Source: Solirubrobacterales bacterium (GTDB lineage: Bacteria; Actinomycetota; Thermoleophilia; Solirubrobacterales; Solirubrobacteraceae). Taken from it: a stretch of 45,779 nucleotides of DNA. The notes under the pieces were generated by a model that saw only the letters and a list, made by a program, of their open reading frames with translations, was not told where the DNA came from and did no database searches. Shown here piece after piece: positions 1-9,522 of the stretch. Positions within the stretch are counted from its first letter, which is position 1; each line of letters opens with the position of its first letter. Location: assembly GCA_027315255.1 (NCBI GenBank), contig DAHUYL010000065.1, positions 1-45,779 on the forward strand, given 5' to 3'. A program made the position numbers and the translations under genes.

Positions 1-233
1 TCGATTGGAAGCTCGACCACGTCGACCGTGGCGGAGCAGGCCTGGTGTGCCTGCTCCGCCTGATCCCCAGGGTTCGCGACCATCGTCACCGGCTCGAACG
101 CGGCGATCGCATTCGCCACCTCCGCGTAGTCGGCGCGCGCCCGCGCGAGCGTCTCGCCCCACAGCGAGCGCCGGCACGGCCACGCCATCAGCGTCCGCTC
201 GTGGGGCTCCCATTCGGCCGGGAGTCGGACCAT
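1..233 (-). CDS. aguA: Agmatine deiminase (peptidylarginine deiminase family), 5' part only
   Basis: The minus strand from an ATG at 233 reads open to the left edge (77 codons), so the C-terminal part is outside the window. The N-terminus begins MVRLPAEWEPHERTLMAWP, followed by a segment ending in SLWG and then ANAIAAFEPVTMVANPGD, which matches the start of agmatine deiminases of the guanidino-modifying family. These enzymes hydrolyse agmatine to N-carbamoylputrescine and ammonia in the cytoplasm, on the route from arginine to putrescine. The catalytic Cys and His lie in the missing part. The start is 13 bases after the stop of the LuxR-type regulator on the same strand, so the two may be co-transcribed. 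No strong Shine-Dalgarno is visible. Confidence 0.85.
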   Translation of the reverse strand, partial: MVRLPAEWEPHERTLMAWPCRRSLWGETLARARADYAEVANAIAAFEPVTMVANPGDQAEQAHQACSATVDVVELPI

Positions 234-246
234 CGTCCGGGGGAGG

Positions 247-3228
247 CTACGCGAGATGCTGGCGGTGTGCGATCGCTGCCGCCTCGGTGCGCGACGCCGC
301 GCCGAGCTTGCGCAGGATCCGCGAGACGTGCACGCTGGCGGTCTTCTCGGCCATGTACAGCGCCTGGCCGATCTGGCGGTTGGTCGCACCCGAGGCGACG
401 AGCGCCAGCACCTGGAGCTCGCGCTCGGTCAGTCCGAAGGGCGTCTCGTGGCCGCCGGCGGCGGTCGCATGCGCGCCGTTCGATTCGGTCGCGGCGGTCG
501 CACGCGGCGCGAGCTCGAGCCGACCGCGGGCCGCGAGCGCCTCCAGCTCGCCGGCCAGCCAGCCCGCGCCCAGCCGGCGCATGGACCCCAGCGCCGTCGC
601 GACGATCTCGGCGGCGGCGGCGCGATCGCCCGCCTCGACCAGCGACTCGCCCTGACGCCAGCGCGCCACTCCGGCGCGGTACGGCCGGCCCAGCGCCTCC
701 CACGCGGCAGCCGCGGCCGCCCAACGCCGGGGATCGTTGCGGGCGCGCGCGCGGGCGAGCTCAGCCGCGCCGACCGCCCGGAACGCGCGTTCCACCGGTC
801 CGCCCTCGGCGGCCGCCGCCTCGAGCCGGTCGAAGTGGATCCGCGCACGCGTGCGGGCGTCCTTCGCGGCCGCCTGAGCGCGCAGGTCACGCGCCCGCAG
901 CGCCTGGTCGGCCTCGATCGCCATCCCGACCGCCGACACGCGCGCGATCCGCATCACGTCGTCGGTGCAGACCTCGAGCTCGTCGAGCGCCCGGGCGACC
1001 GCGCCGCGAGCGCCGTCGAGGTCGCCCTGACGGCGGCGCAGCTCGCCTAGCAGCGAGCCGAAGGCGCCGTGCCATTGCGGCTCGTTGCTCGCCCGCACGA
1101 GCGGCTCGATCGCGGCCAGGGCCGTCTCGGCGGCCGCTTCGTCGCCCTCGCCGAGCGCCAGCTCGGCGTCGCGAATCTGACGGAAGATCAGCGTCGTTCC
1201 CTCGAGCCGGGCCGGCGGCGGTCCGAGATGCTCGCGCGCAAGCGGCCAATTCCCCGCCTCGAGCGCCAGCTCGGAGACGGTCAGCGAAAGCCAGTCACAC
1301 GCGCGGCGCATCCGCGGCGGCGTTCGCGCGAGCCCCTCGCGTGCGACCTCCAGCGCCTCTGCCGTGCGGCCCGCGAGGTTGAGCATGTCGGCGAGGTTCG
1401 AGTAGGCGTACGCGACGCCGTCGAGGTCGTCGGCCGAGCGCGCCAGGTCGATCGCCTCGCGGAGCTGCGCGGTGCCCGCGTCGACGTCGCCGAGCGCGCA
1501 GCGGGCCATCCCGAGCGTGTTCAGGACCTCGCCGACGAGCGCTGGGTCGTCGAGCGCCTGCGCGGCCGCGAGCGCCTCCTCGCCGTCGGCGATCGCCTCG
1601 CGGAAGCGGCCGCGGAGCACCCGCGTGCGCGCGATCCACGACAGCAGCGGGGCGCGCTCCTGCACCGCCCCGTCGCCCGCCAGCAGCGCCTGAGCCCGCT
1701 CGGCGGTCGCGAGCGCATCGCGGCCGCGACCGAGCCGCCACTGCACCCGCACGAGCCGCGCGAGCACCGCGCCGTAGCGGACCGGCTCACGGTCTGGGTC
1801 GAGCTCCGCGAGCGCCCGCTGCATCAGCTGCTCCCCCATGCCGCCGTCGCCGACGATTCCGTGGGCGCGCGCCGCGAGGATCAGGAGCTCGACGTGATCG
1901 AGCGCCTCGGGGCGCGCGTCCGGCGCCACCCGCGGCCACAGCTCGAGCGCACGGTCGGCCGCCTCCGCGACCTCGCCCCAGGCGTGGACGCGCCGGGCGA
2001 CGCGCGCCGCGGCGACGGTCGCACGGAGCGCCGCCGTCTGCTCGCCGGCCGCCGCGTAGTGCGCGGCGACCATCGAGCTGCGGTCGACCTCGGCGTCGGC
2101 GTCCTCGCGGCACGTGCGCTCGAGCTCGCGGGCGAGCGCCAGGTGCAGCTCGCCCCGCTCGCCGGGGAGCAGGTCGTCGTAGACGGCCTCGCGCAGCAGC
2201 GCGTGACGGAAGCCGAGCCGACCGTCGGCACCGGGGACGAGCACCTGCTCGGCGACCGCCTCGCGCAGCGCCGCGTGCAGGCGATCGCCGCCGATGCCGG
2301 TGAGCGTGCCGAGCGTCGCCTCGTCGAGCCGCTGCCCGACCGCGAGCGCCCGCAGGACCGATCGGGCGTCGCCCGAGAGCCGCTCGACCCGCAGCATGAA
2401 CGCGTCCCGCAGGCTCTGCGATGCGGCGCCGCGACCGTCGAGTCCGGCCGCGAGCAGCTCCTCGACGAACAGCGGGTTGCCGTCGCTGCGCTCTAGCAGG
2501 CGCTCCACCAGCGCCTGATCTGGCTGGCGCCCGAGGATGTCCGTGAGCGCCTCGGCCAGCTCGGCGCGGTCGAACGGGAGCAGCTCGAGCCGGCGCGAGC
2601 GGTCGAGCCGGTCGAGGTCGGCGAGCAGCGGCCGCAGCGGATGCCGGCGGTGAAGCTCGTCGGCGCGATAGGTGAGCACGAGCAGCAGCCGCTCGTCGCG
2701 CACGCTGCGCGCCAGGAACGAGCTGAAGGCGCGCGTCGAGCGGTCCGCCCAGTGCATGTCCTCGAACGTGAGCAGCACGGGCGCGCGCTCGGATAGGGTG
2801 TGCAGCAGCTCGAGCAGCGCCTCGAACATTCGGGCCTGACCCGCCGACTCGCCGCCGGGGCCTGCCGAGCGAGGCGCGCCGCCGTCCTCGGCGAGGCTGG
2901 GTACGAGTTCCGCGAGATGCGCGCGGCTGGCCGAGCTCAGCTGCGAGAGCGCCGGGTCCCGCTCGCGGACGAGCGGGCGCAGCGCGCCCAGCAACGGTGC
3001 GTACGGGAGCTCGCCGTCGCCCCGCTCGAGGCACTCGCCCCGGAGCAGCAGGGCATCGCTCGCGGCCCGCTCGAGCTCGAGCACGAGCCGCGTCTTTCCG
3101 ACGCCCGAATCTCCACCCAGCAGCACCAGGCCCGGGTGGCCGTCGGCGGCGTCACGAAAAGCGAGCTCGAGCTCCGCCAGCTCCGTGCGCCGGCCGACGA
3201 AGTGTCTGCTCGTCAGCCTGCCGCTCAC
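247..3228 (-). CDS. LuxR-family transcriptional regulator with N-terminal AAA ATPase (LAL/MalT-like)
   Basis: A protein of 993 aa from the GTG at 3228. The N-terminus (FVGRRTELAELE) opens an AAA_16-type ATPase with Walker A GDSGVGKT at about residues 39-46 and a Walker B-like LLTFEDMHWAD. A long alpha-helical, TPR-like middle follows. The last 60 residues are a LuxR helix-turn-helix (LTERELQVLALVASG, then ATNRQIGQALYMAEKT). Large ATP-dependent LuxR regulators of this type bind an inducer through the helical middle and activate transcription; the inducer is unknown here. The frame stays open to a GTG at 3402, but the extra 58 residues look non-domain and overlap a better small ORF, so I prefer 3228, where the ATPase domain begins. 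It precedes agmatine deiminase by 13 bases. Confidence 0.88.
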   Translation of the reverse strand: MSGRLTSRHFVGRRTELAELELAFRDAADGHPGLVLLGGDSGVGKTRLVLELERAASDALLLRGECLERGDGELPYAPLLGALRPLVRERDPALSQLSSASRAHLAELVPSLAEDGGAPRSAGPGGESAGQARMFEALLELLHTLSERAPVLLTFEDMHWADRSTRAFSSFLARSVRDERLLLVLTYRADELHRRHPLRPLLADLDRLDRSRRLELLPFDRAELAEALTDILGRQPDQALVERLLERSDGNPLFVEELLAAGLDGRGAASQSLRDAFMLRVERLSGDARSVLRALAVGQRLDEATLGTLTGIGGDRLHAALREAVAEQVLVPGADGRLGFRHALLREAVYDDLLPGERGELHLALARELERTCREDADAEVDRSSMVAAHYAAAGEQTAALRATVAAARVARRVHAWGEVAEAADRALELWPRVAPDARPEALDHVELLILAARAHGIVGDGGMGEQLMQRALAELDPDREPVRYGAVLARLVRVQWRLGRGRDALATAERAQALLAGDGAVQERAPLLSWIARTRVLRGRFREAIADGEEALAAAQALDDPALVGEVLNTLGMARCALGDVDAGTAQLREAIDLARSADDLDGVAYAYSNLADMLNLAGRTAEALEVAREGLARTPPRMRRACDWLSLTVSELALEAGNWPLAREHLGPPPARLEGTTLIFRQIRDAELALGEGDEAAAETALAAIEPLVRASNEPQWHGAFGSLLGELRRRQGDLDGARGAVARALDELEVCTDDVMRIARVSAVGMAIEADQALRARDLRAQAAAKDARTRARIHFDRLEAAAAEGGPVERAFRAVGAAELARARARNDPRRWAAAAAAWEALGRPYRAGVARWRQGESLVEAGDRAAAAEIVATALGSMRRLGAGWLAGELEALAARGRLELAPRATAATESNGAHATAAGGHETPFGLTERELQVLALVASGATNRQIGQALYMAEKTASVHVSRILRKLGAASRTEAAAIAHRQHLA

Positions 3229-3367
3229 GACGCAATAGTCGCAGCCAGCGAGGCGTGCGGTCGCTGGCGGACCGCCGGAGCTCGCGAACGCGGGCGGCAT
3301 CGGCGGCACGGGCCTGAAGATCCGCGATCCGGGCTCTGTTGACGGCATAGATGAGTGCATCCTGCAT
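3152..3367 (-). CDS. Small basic helical protein, unknown function
   Basis: A 71-aa ORF from the ATG at 3367, beginning MQDALIYAVNRARIADLQA and then an Ala/Arg-rich amphipathic helix. A clear ribosome binding site (GAGGAG, minus strand, about 3378-3383) lies 10 bases upstream, better than anything before the neighbouring LuxR gene. Its 3' end overlaps the preferred LuxR start by 77 bases in another frame, so the two could be translationally linked. I recall similar short Arg-rich ORFs of the 'A..L..ea.ar..R.ar' type in actinobacteria, but no function. No transmembrane segment or cysteines are visible. The C-terminal 20 residues, within the overlap, look like non-conserved read-through. Confidence 0.5.
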   Translation of the reverse strand: MQDALIYAVNRARIADLQARAADAARVRELRRSASDRTPRWLRLLRRERQADEQTLRRPAHGAGGARARFS

Positions 3368-3481
3368 GTCTGATCGTCTCCTCTGGACTCGACTTGCTTC
3401 ACCGACGATCAGGTTGGACTGCGCCGGGGCACCCGCCATCGGCAGATCGCAGCCGATCCGCCGCAGCGGGGCCTTACCTGA

Positions 3482-3502
3482 TGGCTTAGGTGGCCTTAGC
3501 CA
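3482..3502 (-). terminator. Candidate terminator hairpin after the oligopeptide ABC operon
   Basis: An inverted repeat, TGGCTTAGG - TGG - CCTTAGCCA, with 9-base arms (one mismatch) and a 3-base loop starts 3 bases after the stop codon of the last ABC ATPase gene on the minus strand. It has no U-rich tail, as is common in high-GC actinobacteria. The position fits the end of the importer operon. Confidence 0.45.
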
Positions 3503-3505
3503 GCG

Positions 3506-4647
<1,142 letters not shown>

Positions 4648-4651
<4 letters not shown>

Positions 4652-5694
4652 GACACCACCGCGCTCGGGCTCGCGAGGCCGATCTGGCCGTCGACCTGGC
4701 GCACGGACCGCTTCTGCTCGACCGTCAGCCAGCAACGGTCCAGGTGCGCCGGGGCGTCGGCGACGCGGGCGTTCAGCTCCGGAACCTGCATGCACTGCCC
4801 GAACGCGTGCGGGCAGCGCGGGCGGAAGTGGCAGCCCGCCGGCGGGTGCAGCAGCGACGGGGGCACACCGGGAATCGCCGGCAATCGCTTCGAGCGGTCG
4901 CGGTCGATCCGCGTGATCGAGCCGAGCAGCCCCCACGTGTACGGATGCTGCGGGTCGTAGAACAGCTCGTCGAGCGTTCCCTGCTCGACGACCCGGCCGG
5001 CGTACATCACGATCACGCGGTCGGCGATGTCGGCGACGACCGCCAGGTCGTGCGTGACGAGGATGATCCCGGCGCGGGTCTGCTCGCGCAGCTCACGCAG
5101 CTCGTCGAGGATCTGCGCCTGGATCGTGACGTCGAGCGCGGTCGTCGGCTCGTCGGCGATCAACACCTTCGGTGAGCACGACAGCGCCATCGCGATCATC
5201 ACCCGCTGGCGCATGCCGCCGGAGAACTCGTGCGGGTAGGACCGCATCCGCTCGCGTGCGCGCGGGATCCCCACCCGCTCGAGCAGCTCGACCGACCGCT
5301 CGGCCGCCTGCGCCCTGCTGACGTGCGGCTGGTGCGTGCGGATCTGCTCGATGATCTGGTCGCCGATCCGGTACACCGGGTTCAGCGAGCTCATCGGGTC
5401 CTGGAACACCATCGCGATCGAGCCGCCGCGAATCCGCTGCAGCTGGGACTCGGAAGCCTTCAGCAGCTCCTGCCCATCGAGCGTCACGACGCCGTCGATG
5501 CGAGCGTTGGGGCCACGCGTCAATCCCATGACCGTCATCGCGCTGACCGACTTGCCCGAGCCGGACTCGCCGACGATCGCGACCACCTCGCCGCGATCGA
5601 CCTCGAACGAGACGCCGTCGACGGCCTGCACGAGGCCGTCCTCGGTCGCGAACGAGACCCGGAGGTCCTCGACGTGCAGCAGCGGTTCGCTCAC
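4648..5694 (-). CDS. Oligopeptide/dipeptide ABC transporter ATP-binding protein (OppD/DppD type)
   Basis: A protein of 348 aa from the GTG at 5694 ([15 protein letters not shown]), overlapping the stop of the upstream permease gene as GTGA. Walker A GESGSGKS at 42-49, Q-loop [17 protein letters not shown] near 95-111, signature FSGGMRQR at 157-164, Walker B VLIADEP at 177-183 and the H-loop VTHDLAVV are all intact. The C-terminal extension contains [14 protein letters not shown], the oligopeptide-transporter cysteine motif. It should form a heterodimer with the downstream ATPase. The frame is open much further upstream through the permease genes, but that is antisense-like read-through; the GTGA overlap fixes the start. 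Confidence 0.92.
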
Positions 5695-6641
5695 GCCAGC
5701 CGGATCCGCGGGTCTAGCACGGCGTACAGGAAGTCGACCAGCGCCTGCAGCACGACCACCGCGATCGCCGTCAGCATCACGATCGACAGCAGCGTCACGG
5801 TGTCGAGCTTGCCGACGGACTGGGCCGCGAGATAGCCGACGCCGTGCAACCCGTAGACCGATTCGGTCAGGATCGCGCCGCCGCCGATCACCTGGGCGAA
5901 GTCGAGCCCCCACAGCGAGATGATCGGGAGCAGGCTCGTGCGCAGCACGTGATGGACCAGCACCCGCCGCGGCGACAGTCCCTTGGCGCGGGCGGTGCGC
6001 ACGTAGTCCTCGCTGAGCGTGTCGAGGATCGTCGAGCGCAGCACCCGCGAGTAGAAGCCGATGAACAGCACCGACAGCGTGAACCATGGCGCGATCAGGT
6101 GGTAGGCCCACTGGATCGGGCTCTGAGTGAACGGCACGTAGCCGTTGATCGGCAGGATCGAGGTCTTGTAACCGAGGTAGAAGATGATCACCGCCCCGAG
6201 GAAGAACGGCGGCATCGACACCCCCACCATCGACAGCACGGTCAGCACCCGGTCTGTGTAGCGGCCGGCTCGGATCGCAGCGAGCGTGCCGAACAGGATC
6301 GAGACCAGCAGCCAGATGATGCCCGCGCCGAGCGCCAGCGAGACCGTCGTCGGCAACCCCTGTCTGATCTGATCGTCGACGTTGAAGCTCGACTGGTACG
6401 AGTACGCCGAGCCGTCGAAGATGTTGGCCATCGTCTTGAAGTACTGGACGTAGACCGGCTGGTCGAAGCCGTAGCGGTGGCTGATCAGCTGCACCTCGGA
6501 CGGATTCGCCAGCCGGCCCGCGAGCATCGACGCGGGATTGCCGCCGGGCAGCACGACGATGAACAGCAGGAACGTGACGAGCGAGATCGCGAACAGCAGC
6601 GCGATCATCGTCAGCCCGCGGCGGATCAGGAAGCGCGCCAA
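5691..6641 (-). CDS. ABC transporter permease, OppB/DppB type
   Basis: A protein of 316 aa starting MARFLIRRGLTMIALLFAIS, the usual N-terminal helix of DppB-type permeases, then a periplasmic-side segment and a cluster of transmembrane helices. The cytoplasmic EAA loop is visible as YVRTARAKGLSPRRVLVHHV, which docks onto the ATPases. It ends with the conserved VLDPRIRLA. The start lies 3 bases after the stop of the other permease and the stop overlaps the OppD start, so translation is probably coupled. Predicted to form the transmembrane channel with the OppC-type subunit. The substrate (peptide, nickel or other) cannot be told from the permease. Confidence 0.92.
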   Translation of the reverse strand: MARFLIRRGLTMIALLFAISLVTFLLFIVVLPGGNPASMLAGRLANPSEVQLISHRYGFDQPVYVQYFKTMANIFDGSAYSYQSSFNVDDQIRQGLPTTVSLALGAGIIWLLVSILFGTLAAIRAGRYTDRVLTVLSMVGVSMPPFFLGAVIIFYLGYKTSILPINGYVPFTQSPIQWAYHLIAPWFTLSVLFIGFYSRVLRSTILDTLSEDYVRTARAKGLSPRRVLVHHVLRTSLLPIISLWGLDFAQVIGGGAILTESVYGLHGVGYLAAQSVGKLDTVTLLSIVMLTAIAVVVLQALVDFLYAVLDPRIRLA

Positions 6642-6644
6642 CTC

Positions 6645-7676
6645 CTAGTCTCCCTGCGAGGTGGACGCGATCGCGATCCGCACCCGCGAGCGAGGATCGA
6701 ACGCATCGCGCAGCCCGTCGCCGAAGATGTTCACCGACATGACCGCGAGCACGAGCATGATCCCCGGCACGAGCACGAGGTGGAACGCCGCCGGGATCTC
6801 GTTGATGCCGTCGCTGATCATCGTCCCCCACGAGGCGTTCGGCGGGTTGATGCCCGCGCCGAGGTACGTCAGCGCCGCTTCGAGCAGGATCGCGTTGGCG
6901 AGGATCAGCGGCACGAACACGACGATCGTGGAGGAGAGGTTGGGAAGGATCTCGCCGAGCATGATCTGACCGGCGCTCAGCCCCTGCTGGCGGGCGGCGT
7001 CGACGAACTCGCGCTCACGGAGCACCAGCACCTGAGCTCGGACGGGACGGAACACGTACGGGATGTAGACGAACCCGATCACGAGCGCGGTCGACAGCGG
7101 CGTCGTCGACTTGAACGGGCCGAGCCCGCGAACCGCGATCACGGTCCCGAGCACGATCCCGAGCAGCACCACCGGGTAGGCCCAGATCACGTCCATGATC
7201 CGGCTGAGGATCCCGTCGGCGAGGCCGCGGAAGTATCCGGCGACGATCGCCAGCAGGACGCCGAGCACCATCGTGATCAGGGTCGCGACGGCGCCGACCT
7301 CGAGCGAGGTGCGCCCGCCGTACAGCAGCCGCACGGCAACGTCGCGGCCGAGGTTGTCGGCGCCGAGGAAGTAGTGGTCGAACCGCCACGTGGGACCGAT
7401 CGGGATCCCGATCGCGTTGGTCGTGTTGATGACGTTCTGGTCGTTGGGGCCGATGTGGGCGATGTCGTTCGAGTAGACGGGCGCCAGCAGGCAGATCACC
7501 ACGATCAGCAGGAACAGCCCACCGAAGAACAGCGCAACCCGGTTGCGGCGCAGCCGCCGCCAGGCGAGCGCCCACGGGCCGACGCCGGGGCCGACCTCCG
7601 CGGCTTCGTGCAGCAGCGCGGGAGGGAGCCCCGTCTCCGGGGCTCCCTCCGCTGGGTTCGGACCGGTGATCGTCAT
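6645..7676 (-). CDS. ABC transporter permease, OppC/DppC type
   Basis: A protein of 343 aa from the ATG at 7676. The N-terminus has an OppC_N-like segment (GPWALAWRRLRRNRVALFFG) leading into the first membrane helix, then the GADNLGRDVAVRLLYGGRTS motif typical of DppC, the EAA loop (FVDAARQQGLSAGQIMLGEI) and the terminal GDGLRDAFDPRSR. Membrane partner of the OppB-type subunit. Codons 10 to 19 form one arm, loop and other arm of a perfect 13-bp hairpin (7621-7650). No convincing Shine-Dalgarno precedes the ATG, and no ATG or GTG is available just after the hairpin, so the hairpin is very likely inside the coding sequence. Confidence 0.9.
   Translation of the reverse strand: MTITGPNPAEGAPETGLPPALLHEAAEVGPGVGPWALAWRRLRRNRVALFFGGLFLLIVVICLLAPVYSNDIAHIGPNDQNVINTTNAIGIPIGPTWRFDHYFLGADNLGRDVAVRLLYGGRTSLEVGAVATLITMVLGVLLAIVAGYFRGLADGILSRIMDVIWAYPVVLLGIVLGTVIAVRGLGPFKSTTPLSTALVIGFVYIPYVFRPVRAQVLVLREREFVDAARQQGLSAGQIMLGEILPNLSSTIVVFVPLILANAILLEAALTYLGAGINPPNASWGTMISDGINEIPAAFHLVLVPGIMLVLAVMSVNIFGDGLRDAFDPRSRVRIAIASTSQGD
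7621..7650 (-). promoter_or_regulatory. Perfect 13-bp hairpin between the binding-protein and permease genes
   Basis: GGAGGGAGCCCCG, loop TCTC, CGGGGCTCCCTCC: 13 base pairs without mismatch. In the transcript it starts 45 bases after the stop codon of the substrate-binding protein gene and lies in codons 10-19 of the OppC-type gene. Hairpins at this place in other importer operons protect the 3' end of the binding-protein mRNA or partly stop transcription, so that the binding protein is made in excess of the membrane parts. That role is inferred here. Confidence 0.6.
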
Positions 7677-7695
7677 GACGACCGGCCGCCGCCCG

Positions 7696-9387
7696 CTACT
7701 TCAATGAGAACGACGTCAGGTCCCAGCCGTAGATCGGCTGGAACACGAGCGCGCCATAGTTGATCCGGCTCGAGGCGAACTCGGGGAACTTCTCGTAGCC
7801 GAACACCGCGACGTACGCCTTCTTGGCGACGTACTCGTCGAGCGCCTGCCACTGCTTCGCGACCGACTGCAGTTGCGTGGTCGGAACCGTGCCCAGCTTC
7901 TTGACCTGTGCGTTGATGTACGGGTCGTTCGTCTGGCCGAAGTTCTCGTTGTTCGTCGGCAGGATCGAGTTGCCGTCGAGCAGCGGACCGTAGAAGTCGA
8001 CCGGGTGCGGGAAGTCCTGGTTCCAGTCGGCGAAGCCGGTCTGGGGGTGGAGCTTCTTCGACTGGCCGATCGTCGTGAAGTACGTCGAGTCAGACAGCAG
8101 CTTCTGAGTCGCCTTGAAGCCGATCTGGTTGAGCATCTGCGTGTAGGCGGTCATCCATGCCTGGCGCGGCTGCCGCGTCTCGCTCCAGACGGTGACCGAC
8201 GTGCCCGCCAGGCCCGACTGCTTCAGCAGCGCCTTCGCCTTGGCGATGTTGCCGCCCTTGTCCGGGTTGCCGTACGGGCAACTCGAGTTCGGCAGCGGCG
8301 GGTGACCGACGATGTCCGGCGGCAGGAAGTAGCAGGCCGGCACCAGCGTGCCCGACCCGATCCGCGACATCGCGGGCTGGTTCAGCCCGGTGACGACGGC
8401 CTCACGGGCCAGCTGGTTGTTGAACGGCGGCTCCGACGCGTTCAGGAAGATGTAGTACGTGGAGCCACCCAGGTTGACGTACCGGAAGCGACCGGCCGCC
8501 TTCGCCTGGATCTGCTGCAGCAGGCTGCCCGGGATGTTGTCGGCCCAGTCGAAGATGTCAGCCGAGCCGTTCAGCACCGACAGCGCGTTGGCTGCGACGT
8601 TGGAGTTGGCCTTGACCTCGACCGACACCTTCGCGGACGGGATCCCCGGGATGTTGATCTTCGACCAGTAGGGGTTCGGGACCGCCTCGAACGACGTGTT
8701 CGCGACGATGTTCGTGACCATGTAGGGCCCGACGCCCGGGGGTGGCGAGGTCGCCTGCACGGTCATCGGGAAGCCGCTCGGGATCAGCCCGAGCATCGGG
8801 AACGCGAGCACGTTCGTGAACGGGCCGTAGGCCTGGCTCAGCTGGATCGTGATCTTGCCGGTGGCGTCGTTGGTGCTGACTCCGGCGATCGACTTCGCCT
8901 TGCCCGAGGCGAACGCCTGCGCGCCGACCACGTACGGGGTCAGGAATGCGCCCGAGCCACCCCACGGGATCTTCAGCGCGCGCTCCATCGTGTAGGCGAA
9001 GTCGCTTGCGACGACCGGCTTGCCGTTCGAGAAGACCAGCCCCTTTCGCAGGGTGCAGGTGTACGTCTTGCCGCCGTTCGAGATCGTCGGCAGCGCAGTG
9101 CACAGGCCGGGGATCAGCTGGGCGCCGGCGACGCCGTTCTTGTGGGCGTACGTCGCCAGACCCGTGTACACGACCCAGTTGATCTCGGATCCCTGGGTTG
9201 TGTAGTCCAGGCCCGGGTCAAGCGACTGCGGGAACGTGCCCTCGACCATCTGTACGACGCTGGCGGCGGCGTTGCGGGCCGGCCGCTTCGCGTTCGCATT
9301 GCCCGACGACAGCGCCACCAGGGTGATCGCGGCCGCCACGGCAAGTGCGGTCAGGCCGGCGAGAGCCGGCCTCAGGGTTCTACTCAC
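7696..9387 (-). CDS. ABC transporter substrate-binding protein, family 5 (peptide/nickel type)
   Basis: A 563-aa secreted solute-binding protein. A GTG start at 9387 follows a strong ribosome binding site (AGGAGGAGG at 9394-9402). The signal peptide has an Arg-containing N-terminus, a hydrophobic stretch (LAGLTALAVAAAITLVALS) and an Ala-rich cleavage region near residue 33; there is no lipobox Cys. The SBP_bac_5 fold is indicated by the early 'PQSLDPGLDY' segment, YTCTLRKGLVFSNGKPVVASD and the late NQDFPHPVDFYGPLLDG. It captures the substrate outside the membrane and delivers it to the two permeases. First gene of the A-C-B-D-F operon; the 135-base gap upstream should contain the promoter, which I cannot place with confidence. 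Confidence 0.92.
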   Translation of the reverse strand: MSRTLRPALAGLTALAVAAAITLVALSSGNANAKRPARNAAASVVQMVEGTFPQSLDPGLDYTTQGSEINWVVYTGLATYAHKNGVAGAQLIPGLCTALPTISNGGKTYTCTLRKGLVFSNGKPVVASDFAYTMERALKIPWGGSGAFLTPYVVGAQAFASGKAKSIAGVSTNDATGKITIQLSQAYGPFTNVLAFPMLGLIPSGFPMTVQATSPPPGVGPYMVTNIVANTSFEAVPNPYWSKINIPGIPSAKVSVEVKANSNVAANALSVLNGSADIFDWADNIPGSLLQQIQAKAAGRFRYVNLGGSTYYIFLNASEPPFNNQLAREAVVTGLNQPAMSRIGSGTLVPACYFLPPDIVGHPPLPNSSCPYGNPDKGGNIAKAKALLKQSGLAGTSVTVWSETRQPRQAWMTAYTQMLNQIGFKATQKLLSDSTYFTTIGQSKKLHPQTGFADWNQDFPHPVDFYGPLLDGNSILPTNNENFGQTNDPYINAQVKKLGTVPTTQLQSVAKQWQALDEYVAKKAYVAVFGYEKFPEFASSRINYGALVFQPIYGWDLTSFSLK

Positions 9388-9522
9388 GGAGTTCCTCCTC
9401 CTAGAGGCATGAGAAATTTCTGCTCTGAAGCCTATCCGGCCGGCGTGGAAAAGGTCGGGCCGCTTGGCGAAGCTGATCGCCGGCCGACACGCCCGCTGGC
9501 CGGCGTCAACGCGCCGTCAACG

